Below are positions 1-6,519 of a stretch of 7,674 nt of DNA, piece after piece. Below the pieces are notes generated by a model. That model ran no database searches. It saw only the letters and a program-made list of their open reading frames with translations, and was not told the DNA's origin. The stretch is from Candidatus Cloacimonadota bacterium. GTDB taxonomy: Bacteria; Cloacimonadota; Cloacimonadia; Cloacimonadales; Cloacimonadaceae. The stretch is from NCBI GenBank assembly GCA_023230245.1, contig JALNXT010000059.1, forward strand, positions 1-7,674, given 5' to 3'. Each line of letters begins with the position of its first letter. Position 1 is the stretch's first letter. Both the position numbers and the translations under genes were made by a program.

Positions 1-192
1 GCTCCATGCTACGCAATCTATCCAACTGGTAACTGTCTGCCATTGGTCGGATTCATCTTTGTAACTGCGATCACTGGCAATCACGAAACGAACTACGGGA
101 GTCCCTTTGGGAGTGTATTTCAGTTCTATGTCGTTTCCTATTCTGCCACTGACGATGAATTTGTTTAAGCGCGGAAGTTTAAGATCGGCCAT
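1..192 (-). CDS. ssb: Single-stranded DNA-binding protein, N-terminal part (cut by window edge)
   Basis: This is the first 64 codons of a single-stranded DNA-binding protein, which coats ssDNA during replication, recombination and repair through an OB fold. I translated it directly: it begins MADLKLPRLNKFIVSGRIGN and runs on through a segment containing VVRFVIASDRSYKDES and ending WIDCVAWS. The order 'N-x-x-x-V/SGRIGND-E-L-x-Y-P-x-G-x-P-V-x-x-F-x-I-A' followed by 'W-x-x-C-x-A-W' is the classic SSB beginning. The ATG at 190-192 has a strong Shine-Dalgarno (GGAGGAG at 195-201) that abuts the rpsF stop, so the two genes are probably translationally coupled. The rest of the OB fold and the acidic C-terminal tail lie outside the window. 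Placement right after rpsF matches the common rpsF-ssb-rpsR arrangement; rpsR would be expected next but is not visible. Confidence 0.93.
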   Translation of the reverse strand, partial: MADLKLPRLNKFIVSGRIGNDIELKYTPKGTPVVRFVIASDRSYKDESDQWQTVTSWIDCVAWS

Positions 193-201
193 CTCTCCTC
201 C

Positions 202-492
202 CTACTCACCACGAGCAACAAACATGTGGCGCATGATGTTTTCGTTGATGCTGTAAAGCCTTTTGAGTGGTTTTACGGCTTGGCTATCCAGCTTGATGTA
301 GTTCACGTAGTAGTAAGCTTCCTGAACCTTGTTAATGGGGTAAGCAAGCATTCTTCTGCCCCAGGGATCGGTCTTGATAATCTCTCCGCCGTTTTCCACA
401 ATTTGTGCCAGAATGCCATCATTCAGGCTGTTTGCTTCGTCGGCATTAAGACTTGGTGATAAAATCACCATCAGTTCATAATCCTTCGTCAT
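202..492 (-). CDS. rpsF: 30S ribosomal protein bS6
   Basis: A 96-residue bS6, a small-subunit protein that pairs with bS18 on the central domain of 16S rRNA. Visible family features are the opening MTKDYELMVILSPSL, the central GRRMLAYPINKVQEAYYYVNY (about residues 45-64) and the ending NENIMRHMFVARGE; the length is normal. The frame is open for another 25 codons upstream, but that stretch is not bS6-like. The ATG at 490-492 has an excellent Shine-Dalgarno (AGGAGG, 499-504) six bases away, so I use that start. This start and its ribosome-binding site lie inside the 3' end of pth, giving a 17-bp overlap in a different frame. The stop is followed after 9 bp by ssb. Membership of the prs-rplY-pth-rpsF-ssb operon is clear from spacing. 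Confidence 0.96.
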   Translation of the reverse strand: MTKDYELMVILSPSLNADEANSLNDGILAQIVENGGEIIKTDPWGRRMLAYPINKVQEAYYYVNYIKLDSQAVKPLKRLYSINENIMRHMFVARGE

Positions 493-1087
493 TACTTTCC
501 TCCTTTGGACTAATGATTCCGGCACTTCTTGTACCGGAATAGGATTTTTTCCATGTACTATAATCATTCAACACTTGGTCGAAATCATATTTAATATATG
601 TATCTACAAACTTACCAGCTAGTTCCAAGACGGGATTTAACAAATCCCATTCGGGTTGGCTGATCTCGCTTAAAACATAATCCGAAACTCCCATCTCAGG
701 GTTTCTTCCGATGCCAATACGAATTCGCTTCAGCTCATTAGGGGGTATAACGGTAAACAGAGATTTCATCCCGTTATGACCACCATCTCCCCCGCCTTGC
801 CGGATCCGTATGAGAGCGGGTTCTAGCTCAAGATCGTCGTAGATAACCATTGTATCTGTAATCTTCCATCTGGTCAAGGCATCCTTAAGAGCATCGCCAG
901 AGCAATTCATGAAGGTGTTAGGTTTCAGTAATATGGTTTCCTTAACACGCAAGTAATCATAAAGCTTCTCGTGAGAGAAACTGCTCCCATGCTTTTCTGC
1001 CCATTTTTCAAGACAAATAAAGCCTAGGTTGTGCCGGGTATTCCGATATTCTTCTGTAGGATTACCCAGCCCAATTACAAGCTTCAT
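476..1087 (-). CDS. pth: Peptidyl-tRNA hydrolase
   Basis: Cytoplasmic enzyme that cleaves the ester bond of peptidyl-tRNAs dropped by stalled ribosomes, recycling the tRNA. The 203-residue product matches the Pth family: MKLVIGLGNPTEEYRNTRHN at the N-terminus carries the substrate-binding Asn9 and catalytic His19. KPNTFMNCSG (55-64) carries Asn61, IYDDLEL (82-88) the catalytic-pair Asp85, and GGHNGMKS (102-109) Asn105; by family knowledge these correspond to E. coli N10, H20, N68, D93 and N114. The C-terminal tail (about 180-203) is hydrophilic and slightly longer than in many homologues. The ATG lies only 6 bp after the rplY stop with no convincing Shine-Dalgarno, so translation by re-initiation is likely. 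The 3' end overlaps rpsF by 17 bp. Confidence 0.97.
   Translation of the reverse strand: MKLVIGLGNPTEEYRNTRHNLGFICLEKWAEKHGSSFSHEKLYDYLRVKETILLKPNTFMNCSGDALKDALTRWKITDTMVIYDDLELEPALIRIRQGGGDGGHNGMKSLFTVIPPNELKRIRIGIGRNPEMGVSDYVLSEISQPEWDLLNPVLELAGKFVDTYIKYDFDQVLNDYSTWKKSYSGTRSAGIISPKEESNDEGL
499..504 (-). promoter_or_regulatory. Ribosome-binding site of rpsF, embedded in pth
   Basis: AGGAGG on the minus strand, six bases upstream of the ATG at 490-492. It decides the rpsF start over a longer open frame, and it sits within the last codons of pth, so ribosomes finishing pth pass over it. Confidence 0.85.
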
Positions 1088-1093
1088 GCGATA

Positions 1094-1690
1094 CTATTTT
1101 TCAGGTTCAGCTTCAGCAGGGGTTTCTTCCTTAGGAGCTTCTGCCTTCTTGGCATGTACAACTACAACTGTTACATCTTCATGATCAAGGTAGTTCCAGC
1201 TTCCTTTGGGCAAATCACGAACGTGAAATGCATCGCCAACATTAAGGGCAGTAACATCCAGGCTAATCTCTTCGGGTACTTCTGTGCTTTTGCAACTAAT
1301 TTTGATGGTACGCATCTGTGCATCTAGCATGCCACCTTCTTTGGTACCAATGGCTTCTCCCACAAATTTGATGGGCATATCAAACTCTAGGACCGATTCT
1401 GCACCAACAATCATGAAATCCAGATGTAAGAACTGACGTCCTACTGGATGTATCTGCTTTTCTTTCAGCATAGTATGATACTTCTTGCCAGAGAGCTCAA
1501 TTTCCCAAAAGCACATTTCAGTAAAGCTCTTCTTATACAGTTGAGTCATAACTGCCTTGTTGATGCTGATGGGTATGCTTGGTGTCTCTTTTCCATATAT
1601 CACGGCGGGAATCCATCCGCTGGCTCTCAGATTAGTTAAATCCGATTTCTTCACGGTGTGTCTAGGTTCTGCATTAAGAGTAAATATCAT
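1094..1690 (-). CDS. rplY: 50S ribosomal protein bL25, long TL5/CTC form
   Basis: Large-subunit protein that binds 5S rRNA. The 198-residue product has the N-terminal 5S-binding domain (about 1-92) with the hallmark R-x-S-G-W-I-P-A-V-I-Y-G at 22-33 and the HLDFM segment near 89-93. A second beta domain (about 95-178) is characteristic of the long general-stress CTC/TL5 type rather than the short E. coli form. The last 18 or so residues are rich in Ala, Glu, Pro and Lys, a low-complexity acidic tail common in this family. The ATG at 1688-1690 has a good ribosome-binding site (TGGAGG, 1696-1701). It follows prs by 21 bp and precedes pth by 6 bp, so it is in the same operon. Confidence 0.96.
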   Translation of the reverse strand: MIFTLNAEPRHTVKKSDLTNLRASGWIPAVIYGKETPSIPISINKAVMTQLYKKSFTEMCFWEIELSGKKYHTMLKEKQIHPVGRQFLHLDFMIVGAESVLEFDMPIKFVGEAIGTKEGGMLDAQMRTIKISCKSTEVPEEISLDVTALNVGDAFHVRDLPKGSWNYLDHEDVTVVVVHAKKAEAPKEETPAEAEPEK

Positions 1691-1711
1691 TTATTCCTCC
1701 ATCTCTTTATA

Positions 1712-2659
1712 CTATCTAAATAAAATACTTATCGATTCTTCTATGTGTATCTTCTTAATGGCAATGGCTAGCATTTCGGCTATGGAAAGCTGCACAATTT
1801 TCTGACAAGCCTTCTTCTCATCTGATAATGCTATCGTATTGGTAATAAACAGTTTTTCTATGGGTGATGCTTCCAAATTGCCAATTGCATTCCCGCTTAA
1901 AACTCCATGAGTGCATGCCGCATATATCTGCTTTGCGCCTTGCTGTTCAAGAGCATAAGCCATTTTAATCAGGCTACCGCCGGTATCGATAATATCATCG
2001 AACAAAATCGCCGTTTTACCGCTGACATCACCAATGATATTCAATAATTCGCTTTTATCATCGTTCCCGCTGCGTCTCTTATCACCAATGGCAAGGGAGC
2101 AGTTAAGGCGTTTCGCCAAAGCTCGCGCTCTGTTTGCCCCGCCGGAATCGGGTGAAACCACCACAATGTCTTCCATTTGCATGATACTTTTAAAATACCT
2201 GGCAAAGCTGGGGATGGCGAAAAGGTGATCAACAGGAATATTAAAAAATCCCTGAATCTGTTCGGCATGAAGATCAACGGTTATAACTCGATCTGCGCCA
2301 GCTACGGTAATGATATCGGCTACTAGTTTCGCCGTAATGGGAACTCTGGGTTGATCTTTTTTATCCGAACGAGCATAGGCATAATATGGGATAACACAGT
2401 TTATTCTCTGAGCAGAGGCACGTTTTAGGGCATCAATAATAATCAGCAAATCCATCAGGTTATCGTTTACAGGATACGCAGTTGGCTGAATGATGAATAC
2501 ATCTGCACCACGCACATTATCATTGATTTTTACAAAAGACTCATCGTTTGAAAATTTAAACAAATCAATATCCCCGAGAGGGATGCCTGCATGGCGGGCA
2601 ACTTCCTCTGCTAAAGGACGATTGGCATTTCCTGTGATCAGTTTAAGTTTCGAGAACAC
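1712..2659 (-). CDS. prs: Ribose-phosphate pyrophosphokinase (PRPP synthase)
   Basis: Makes 5-phosphoribosyl 1-diphosphate from ribose 5-phosphate and ATP, the precursor of nucleotides, histidine and tryptophan. With the GTG start chosen here the protein has 315 residues, the length of the E. coli enzyme. Motifs then fall at canonical positions: FSNDESFVKINDNVRG (36-51), the ATP-binding stretch IPYYAYARSDKKDQPR (90-105), DLHAEQIQGFF with His131, VVVSPDSGGANRARALA (166-182), the catalytic-loop GDKRR with Lys194 and Arg196, and the PRPP-binding loop DDIIDTGGS (221-229). The frame is open for 31 more codons to an ATG at 2750-2752, but that extension is unlike the family. The GTG at 2657-2659 has AGGAAGG upstream. 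It is the first gene of the prs-rplY-pth-rpsF-ssb block. Confidence 0.95.
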   Translation of the reverse strand: MFSKLKLITGNANRPLAEEVARHAGIPLGDIDLFKFSNDESFVKINDNVRGADVFIIQPTAYPVNDNLMDLLIIIDALKRASAQRINCVIPYYAYARSDKKDQPRVPITAKLVADIITVAGADRVITVDLHAEQIQGFFNIPVDHLFAIPSFARYFKSIMQMEDIVVVSPDSGGANRARALAKRLNCSLAIGDKRRSGNDDKSELLNIIGDVSGKTAILFDDIIDTGGSLIKMAYALEQQGAKQIYAACTHGVLSGNAIGNLEASPIEKLFITNTIALSDEKKACQKIVQLSIAEMLAIAIKKIHIEESISILFR

Positions 2660-2670
2660 TTTGTACGATT

Positions 2671-2677
2671 CCTTCCT
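2671..2677 (-). promoter_or_regulatory. Ribosome-binding site supporting the prs GTG start
   Basis: AGGAAGG on the minus strand, 11 bases before the GTG at 2657-2659. The spacing is a little long, but together with the canonical 315-residue length it decides the start against the upstream ATG. Confidence 0.6.
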
Positions 2678-2737
2678 GTTATAGTCCCAATTGCCGTGGC
2701 AATCAGCACTTGTTATCTTTGTAGCAATATCTACATG

Positions 2738-2767
2738 ATTATATAGATACACATCTTCACATATCCC
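2738..2767 (-). promoter_or_regulatory. Possible promoter for the prs operon
   Basis: A perfect TATAAT occurs on the minus strand at 2738-2743. An 18-base spacer separates it from GGGATA (2762-2767), which matches the -35 consensus at only three of six positions. Transcription would start about 70 bases before the prs GTG. The -10 box is good, the -35 box weak, and AT-rich sequence gives such matches by chance, so this is tentative. If the longer prs frame were translated, this site would fall inside it. Confidence 0.3.
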
Positions 2768-2867
2768 ATTTTGGGCTAGCTTTACAAAGATTTTGAAGGG
2801 GGGCTTTTTGTCAAAGCATATTTATGTTTTAACTTAAGTAATTGTTCGTTTTCGCTGGGAAGAATCT

Positions 2868-2924
2868 CCCTATCATTGCCCACCCATTGCCCTTATCATG
2901 GACAATGAGTGGGCAATGATAGGG
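2868..2924. repeat. Large hairpin built from 11-bp repeat units
   Basis: The arms ccctatcattgcccac (2868-2883) and gtgggcaatgataggg (2909-2924) are perfect 16-bp inverted repeats. Inside them pairing continues after one mismatch with five more pairs (2885-2889 with 2903-2907), another mismatch, and two pairs (2891-2892 with 2900-2901), closing a 7-base loop. The arms are made of a repeated unit: cattgccc at 2874 and 2885, and its complement (g)ggcaatg at 2900 (one base changed), 2911 and 2922, always 11 bp apart. The hairpin begins 30 bp after the ispE stop. No T-run follows on the minus strand, so it is not a standard intrinsic terminator. It may be a terminator-like or mRNA-stabilising element, a REP-like repeat or a protein-binding array. 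Confidence 0.85.
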
Positions 2925-2953
2925 CAATGCCAGCAAGAAGAAGGGTAAAATGA

Positions 2954-3772
2954 TCAAATTTGACGGGGAATTGCGCTAACTACCTTTGTCCAGTAATTCA
3001 TCTTCTTAAAGTGGTTTTCACATTCACAGAGCTGATTTGGGTTATTAAATAAGCCAAAGCAAGTAGAGCCACTACCACTCATTATGGAGGAATCAGCTCC
3101 GAAACTGGAAATCGTGTTTATTATAGCATCTATGGCAGGATACATTTTACGAATGCCCGCTTCCAGACGATTGAAACAACTTCCTCTCAAGTCAAGAGGA
3201 TTAAAACTCCGAGCTATATCTGGAATGGCAACTAATTTGTATGCCTCTGAACTAGATATTAATATTTTGGGATTTACTAATAGGATGCTTGGCAAAGGGA
3301 TATCTGCCATAGGAGTTAAGATTTCACCCCGATTTTCTCCGAAAGCAAAGCCACCTTCCAAAAAGAAATTGATGTCACTGCCAAATTGAGCAGCAATGCT
3401 GTGAAGCTCTGCTCTTTGTAGATTCAATTCCCAGAGCTTGTTAAGATTTAGCAGGCAATTTGCGGCGTTGCTGCTTCCCCCACCCAAACCAGCAGCTACG
3501 GGGATATGTTTATCCAGATGAATGTTTATGCCGCGCTTAACGGCATATCTGGTTTGCAAAAAATGAGCGACACGGTAAATAAGGTTATTGCTATTTTCGA
3601 GAGCAGGATCGGAAGAGCTTAGAGTAATTGCAGCCTCATCAGACAGCGAATAGTCTAAATAATCACACAGGTCAATACTGCAAAAAACAGTATTGACCTG
3701 ATGATAATTGTTAGGTAACCTGCCGGTAACCTCAAGAAATAGATTTATTTTTGCGTAAGAAACGGCTAACAT
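2954..3772 (-). CDS. ispE: 4-diphosphocytidyl-2-C-methyl-D-erythritol kinase
   Basis: GHMP-family kinase of the MEP (non-mevalonate) pathway; it phosphorylates CDP-methylerythritol with ATP on the way to isoprenoid precursors. The 272-residue product, slightly shorter than E. coli IspE (283), shows YAKINLFLEVTGRLPNNYHQ at 6-25 with catalytic-site Lys8. The glycine-rich ATP loop PVAAGLGGGSSNAA lies at 91-104, GSDINFFLEGG at 131-141 with the probable catalytic Asp133, and MSGSGSTCFG at 231-240. The ATG at 3770-3772 puts the family's normal N-terminus in place. The frame is open 32 codons further, but that stretch is the out-of-frame reading of the kinase's polytyrosine tract and is not protein-like. 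The start lies inside the upstream kinase gene (41-bp overlap); the ribosome-binding site is only a weak purine-rich GAAGAAGA. Confidence 0.95.
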   Translation of the reverse strand: MLAVSYAKINLFLEVTGRLPNNYHQVNTVFCSIDLCDYLDYSLSDEAAITLSSSDPALENSNNLIYRVAHFLQTRYAVKRGINIHLDKHIPVAAGLGGGSSNAANCLLNLNKLWELNLQRAELHSIAAQFGSDINFFLEGGFAFGENRGEILTPMADIPLPSILLVNPKILISSSEAYKLVAIPDIARSFNPLDLRGSCFNRLEAGIRKMYPAIDAIINTISSFGADSSIMSGSGSTCFGLFNNPNQLCECENHFKKMNYWTKVVSAIPRQI

Positions 3773-6017
3773 TCTTCTTCTGTTTCTTGGGAACCTCATC
3801 ACCATAGTAATAATAGTAGTAGTAGTAATAGTAGTAGTAATTCTGTTTATTGTAATACTTCTGCACATAGATGCTGTTTACAATGATGGCATCAATCTTG
3901 CCATCTATGTTCTCCATCAGTTCCTTGGTACGCTTGATAATACCTTTATCTGTAAAGCCACAGCGAACTACCACGAAGGTCATATCTACCTTCTTGGTTA
4001 GAATCAAGGCATCGGTAACTGCAATAATAGGAGGAGTATCAAAGAGCACATAGTCATATTTCGCTTTAAGCTCTTCGATAAGTACATCTGAGCGGGGCGA
4101 AGCAATTAACTCAGAAGGATTGGGAGGCACAAATCCGCTGGTAATGATGTCCAGATTCATTATACCGGATGCTTTCACAACCTGGTCGATTGTAACTTCG
4201 GGATCAATTAGAAAGTCGCTGACACCGTTTTCTTTCTCTAGAGCAAACTTAGTGTGAATAGTAGGCCTACGCATATCCATATCGATAAGGACAACTCTGT
4301 TGTTCATCTGTGCCAGCGTGATTGATAGATTGGCAATAGTGGTAGATTTACCTTCTTTAGGGCCTGAAGAAGTAACCATTAGCGTGGTGCTGCCTTCACC
4401 CTTGCGGGATAGAATATTGGTTCTAAGCGTTCTGTAAGCTTCTGCGATGGGTGATTTGGGCGCATAGTGCGAAACAAGCTGCATCATCACATAGTGCATA
4501 GAACGTGTTAGCTGCTCTCGATTTTCGCCCTCAGCATTCTCAATCATATAGTTAAATTCTTGTAGCTTAGATTCAGATTCGCGAATCAAGGGTATCGTAC
4601 CCACGATAGGCAAGCGAACATAGGTTTCCATGTCCTCGAGGGTACGCAGCTTTGTATCAAGCGAATGGACAATAAAAGCTGCACCAATACCTAAACCCAA
4701 ACCCAGAATTATACCAACTAAAATGTTCATTGATACGCGGGGTTTGATTGGAATAGAAGGGCGTTCAGCAAAATCAATGATGCGTACGTTACCAACTTTT
4801 GCCTGCTCGGCAATTTTGGCATCTTCATACTTTTCCATCATCATGCCGTGTATCTTTTCATCCAGCAGCATGTTTCTGGTTAAACGCGCCAGTTCAAGCT
4901 CTGTATTGGGAATGGCAATTATCCGTTGATCGTACATTTCCTTTGTCTGTTCAAGTCCATCAACTTTTGCTCGCGCCATTTCAAGTTCGAGATTAGCCTG
5001 GATAATCTTGCCTAACAAATCGCTTCTCGTTGCCAAAGGATCGTTATTTACAGATAAAGCTACCAACTTGCGCACTTCAAGATCAAGACTAGCTTTGGCA
5101 TTCTCCATCTCACGTTTTAACAGTAGTATCTGAGGATGATCAAGGGGGTATTCATTCTTGGTTACTAGCTTAGTTACTAAAGTCTGTGTTTCTACTATCT
5201 GTTTGCGTAATTCATTTATATATGGGGCTTTAAGTATGTTGTTTACGTCTACCAAAAGGGAATCTTGCTCTTGTAACTGACGATTGAGGATATCCAGTGA
5301 CTTAGCTCTGATCGCTTGATCGGTAAGAGAAGCTTCGTATAATGCTTCTAATTCTGAAGATTGAATGATCAATTGAGATGTTTCTGCCGAAAGCTGAGTG
5401 AGTTTATTGAGATTCTTAAATTCACGTAGATCGTTTTCAGAGCTTTGTAGTCTGCGGGATATTGCATCTAATTGAGTCTCTAAAAACTCGCGGATAGTGG
5501 TGAATTCCAACCGGGCATACTGCGTGTTTTGTTGTTGAATTGCTTCAGAAATTGAGTTTACTGCCGCCATCGCTTCCGTCTGATTAGTAGATTCAAAACT
5601 AATTGTTAATATATCAGTTTCTCTTTTCGATTCCACTTTCATCCGGTTAAGGCTTGCTACAGGGTTCCCAGAGGCATTAGCGGGGAAGGTATCCCAATCA
5701 GGATATTTTTTCATAATATCCCAAGCTAAGCTCATTATGGGCTTACTGCGAATTAACTCAATCTGGTTATTTAAGCTGTTTTTCGCAACCCCTGGAGTTG
5801 CCAAGAACATCAGGTCTGTGCTTCCCTTTGGGTCTTCTAACAAAACTCTCGCAGCAGCGGAATATATTTTTGGCTGTCTGGCAGTATAGAAAACTGTAGA
5901 AACTACCACAACTGAAAACACCAGCACGATAAGGTAACGATATTGAAGAACTATCCGAAGATAATCTGATAATTTAATCTCATCTTGAATGGGAACTTGA
6001 TTGTTTTGATTTTCCAT
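3732..6017 (-). CDS. Polysaccharide co-polymerase / BY-type tyrosine autokinase (Wzz-Wzc fusion)
   Basis: Inner-membrane protein expected to control synthesis, chain length and export of an exo- or capsular polysaccharide through cycles of tyrosine autophosphorylation. Domains of the 761 residues in order: Wzz N-terminal region with a first membrane segment near 27-45; a long periplasmic region (about 46-428) with heptad-rich coiled coil near 170-400; the proline-rich RPSIPIKPR (419-427) before the second membrane segment (about 430-450); a fairly long linker with SPIAEAYRTLRTNI (522-535); and the BY-kinase. The kinase has Walker A SSGPKEGKSTT (550-560, Lys557), Walker A' VLIDMDMRRP (576-585) and Walker B VLFDTPP (657-663). 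The C-terminus has Tyr717, Tyr721-722 and twelve consecutive tyrosines (727-738), then a 23-residue tail rich in Lys and Arg. The ATG follows the SLBB gene by 16 bp with a weak GGGGG ribosome-binding site. The target polysaccharide is unknown. Confidence 0.95.
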   Translation of the reverse strand: MENQNNQVPIQDEIKLSDYLRIVLQYRYLIVLVFSVVVVSTVFYTARQPKIYSAAARVLLEDPKGSTDLMFLATPGVAKNSLNNQIELIRSKPIMSLAWDIMKKYPDWDTFPANASGNPVASLNRMKVESKRETDILTISFESTNQTEAMAAVNSISEAIQQQNTQYARLEFTTIREFLETQLDAISRRLQSSENDLREFKNLNKLTQLSAETSQLIIQSSELEALYEASLTDQAIRAKSLDILNRQLQEQDSLLVDVNNILKAPYINELRKQIVETQTLVTKLVTKNEYPLDHPQILLLKREMENAKASLDLEVRKLVALSVNNDPLATRSDLLGKIIQANLELEMARAKVDGLEQTKEMYDQRIIAIPNTELELARLTRNMLLDEKIHGMMMEKYEDAKIAEQAKVGNVRIIDFAERPSIPIKPRVSMNILVGIILGLGLGIGAAFIVHSLDTKLRTLEDMETYVRLPIVGTIPLIRESESKLQEFNYMIENAEGENREQLTRSMHYVMMQLVSHYAPKSPIAEAYRTLRTNILSRKGEGSTTLMVTSSGPKEGKSTTIANLSITLAQMNNRVVLIDMDMRRPTIHTKFALEKENGVSDFLIDPEVTIDQVVKASGIMNLDIITSGFVPPNPSELIASPRSDVLIEELKAKYDYVLFDTPPIIAVTDALILTKKVDMTFVVVRCGFTDKGIIKRTKELMENIDGKIDAIIVNSIYVQKYYNKQNYYYYYYYYYYYYGDEVPKKQKKNVSRFLRKNKSIS
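3804..3839 (-). repeat. TAC/TAT trinucleotide tract encoding twelve tyrosines
   Basis: Twelve consecutive TAY codons of the kinase gene (8 TAC, 4 TAT). The tract is a near-perfect 3-bp repeat. A change by whole units would lengthen or shorten the tyrosine run without breaking the frame. It lies just upstream of the ispE start. Confidence 0.95.
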
Positions 6018-6033
6018 GTAGTTAAGACCCCCG

Positions 6034-6519
6034 CTATTTAATGTTCGTGACTAAATTGTACACACTAAGTGCAATTGCCGCTTTGGATAAGAAATCAGCT
6101 ACACGCGAAAATGCGTAGAATATTGTTCCTGAGATCACTACTGTATCACCAGGTTGTAAAGCAGGAATCAGGCTGCCATCACCCGTCTCAAGATACTTTT
6201 TGAAGTTTACCCAAATCACCTTATCTCCTTCTGCTGAAGGACGCACCAGTCTTACTTTAGTGAGTTTAGCATCTTCTCTTGGACCTCCTGCTAGTGCAAG
6301 AAGAGTTAAAAAATCGGTGTCATCTGGAACTACATAAAGACCAGGTTTATATACTTGTCCCAAGATGTAAGTATTCATTTTTAACTTTTCTACACCGCTG
6401 CGAATACCATCATATGTGTATGCAGAAATGTTTGAAGATGGAGAAAAATTCCCCGTTCCCTGGCTAAACAGGGACAAGGCGAATCCCACCAATAAAAGTG
6501 TAAGCAATATCCTCTTCAC
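6034..6519 (-). CDS. Short secreted SLBB-domain polysaccharide export protein
   Basis: A 161-residue exported protein probably working with the adjacent co-polymerase/kinase. A signal peptide is clear (MKRILLTLLLVGFALSLFSQ; cleavage near residue 19-20, no lipobox cysteine). Residues about 50-131 form one SLBB-type domain: MNTYILGQVYKPGLYVVPDD, then LLALAGGPREDAKLTKVRLVR and LQPGDTVVIS. Such domains occur in Wza-type outer-membrane export proteins. A hydrophobic or amphipathic C-terminal helix follows (about 133-158). It lacks the N-terminal poly-export (Wza) domain and further SLBB copies, so it is unlikely to be a complete export channel on its own; it could be a periplasmic ring or adaptor subunit. 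The start is a GTG (6517-6519) preceded by GAGG. The kinase gene begins 16 bp after its stop. Confidence 0.85.
   Translation of the reverse strand: MKRILLTLLLVGFALSLFSQGTGNFSPSSNISAYTYDGIRSGVEKLKMNTYILGQVYKPGLYVVPDDTDFLTLLALAGGPREDAKLTKVRLVRPSAEGDKVIWVNFKKYLETGDGSLIPALQPGDTVVISGTIFYAFSRVADFLSKAAIALSVYNLVTNIK

Larger units (their letters stand above)
2660..2953. other. Intergenic region between ispE and prs
   Basis: A 294-bp gap, the longest non-coding stretch in the window. From the ispE side it holds the large hairpin (2868-2924), then an AT-rich stretch with an isolated TTGACA (2809-2814, minus strand), then the TATAAT-containing promoter candidate and the prs ribosome-binding site. I see no small gene, tRNA or recognised riboswitch in it. 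Confidence 0.7.

Noticed and set aside
493..567. 25-residue N-terminal extension of bS6
   Set aside because: It lies in the pth coding region, is unlike bS6, and a strong ribosome-binding site directly precedes the ATG at 490-492.
2041..2277. Second minus-strand frame of 78 codons inside prs
   Set aside because: It is an alternative frame of the conserved PRPP synthase gene with no family features of its own.
2809..2814. TTGACA as -35 box of a prs promoter
   Set aside because: The best hexamers 16-18 bases downstream (such as ATCTTT) do not resemble a -10 box. The good TATAAT at 2738 is far too distant.
2868..2924. Rho-independent terminator of ispE
   Set aside because: The stem is strong, but the minus-strand sequence after it (agattcttcccagcg) has no run of T, so it lacks the usual terminator signature.
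3084..3389. Plus-strand open frame of about 100 codons inside ispE
   Set aside because: It lies wholly opposite a well-supported conserved gene, has no recognisable motif, and all supported genes are on the minus strand. The other plus-strand frames (for example 1031-1327 and 4630-4929) are likewise shadows.
3804..3839. Polytyrosine tract as a sequencing or assembly error
   Set aside because: The tract mixes TAC and TAT codons, keeps the frame, lies where BY-kinases carry their tyrosine cluster, and is followed by a sensible end of the gene.
3773..3868. N-terminal extension of IspE rich in Thr and Ile
   Set aside because: It is the out-of-frame reading of the polytyrosine codons of the kinase gene, and the normal IspE N-terminus starts at 3772.
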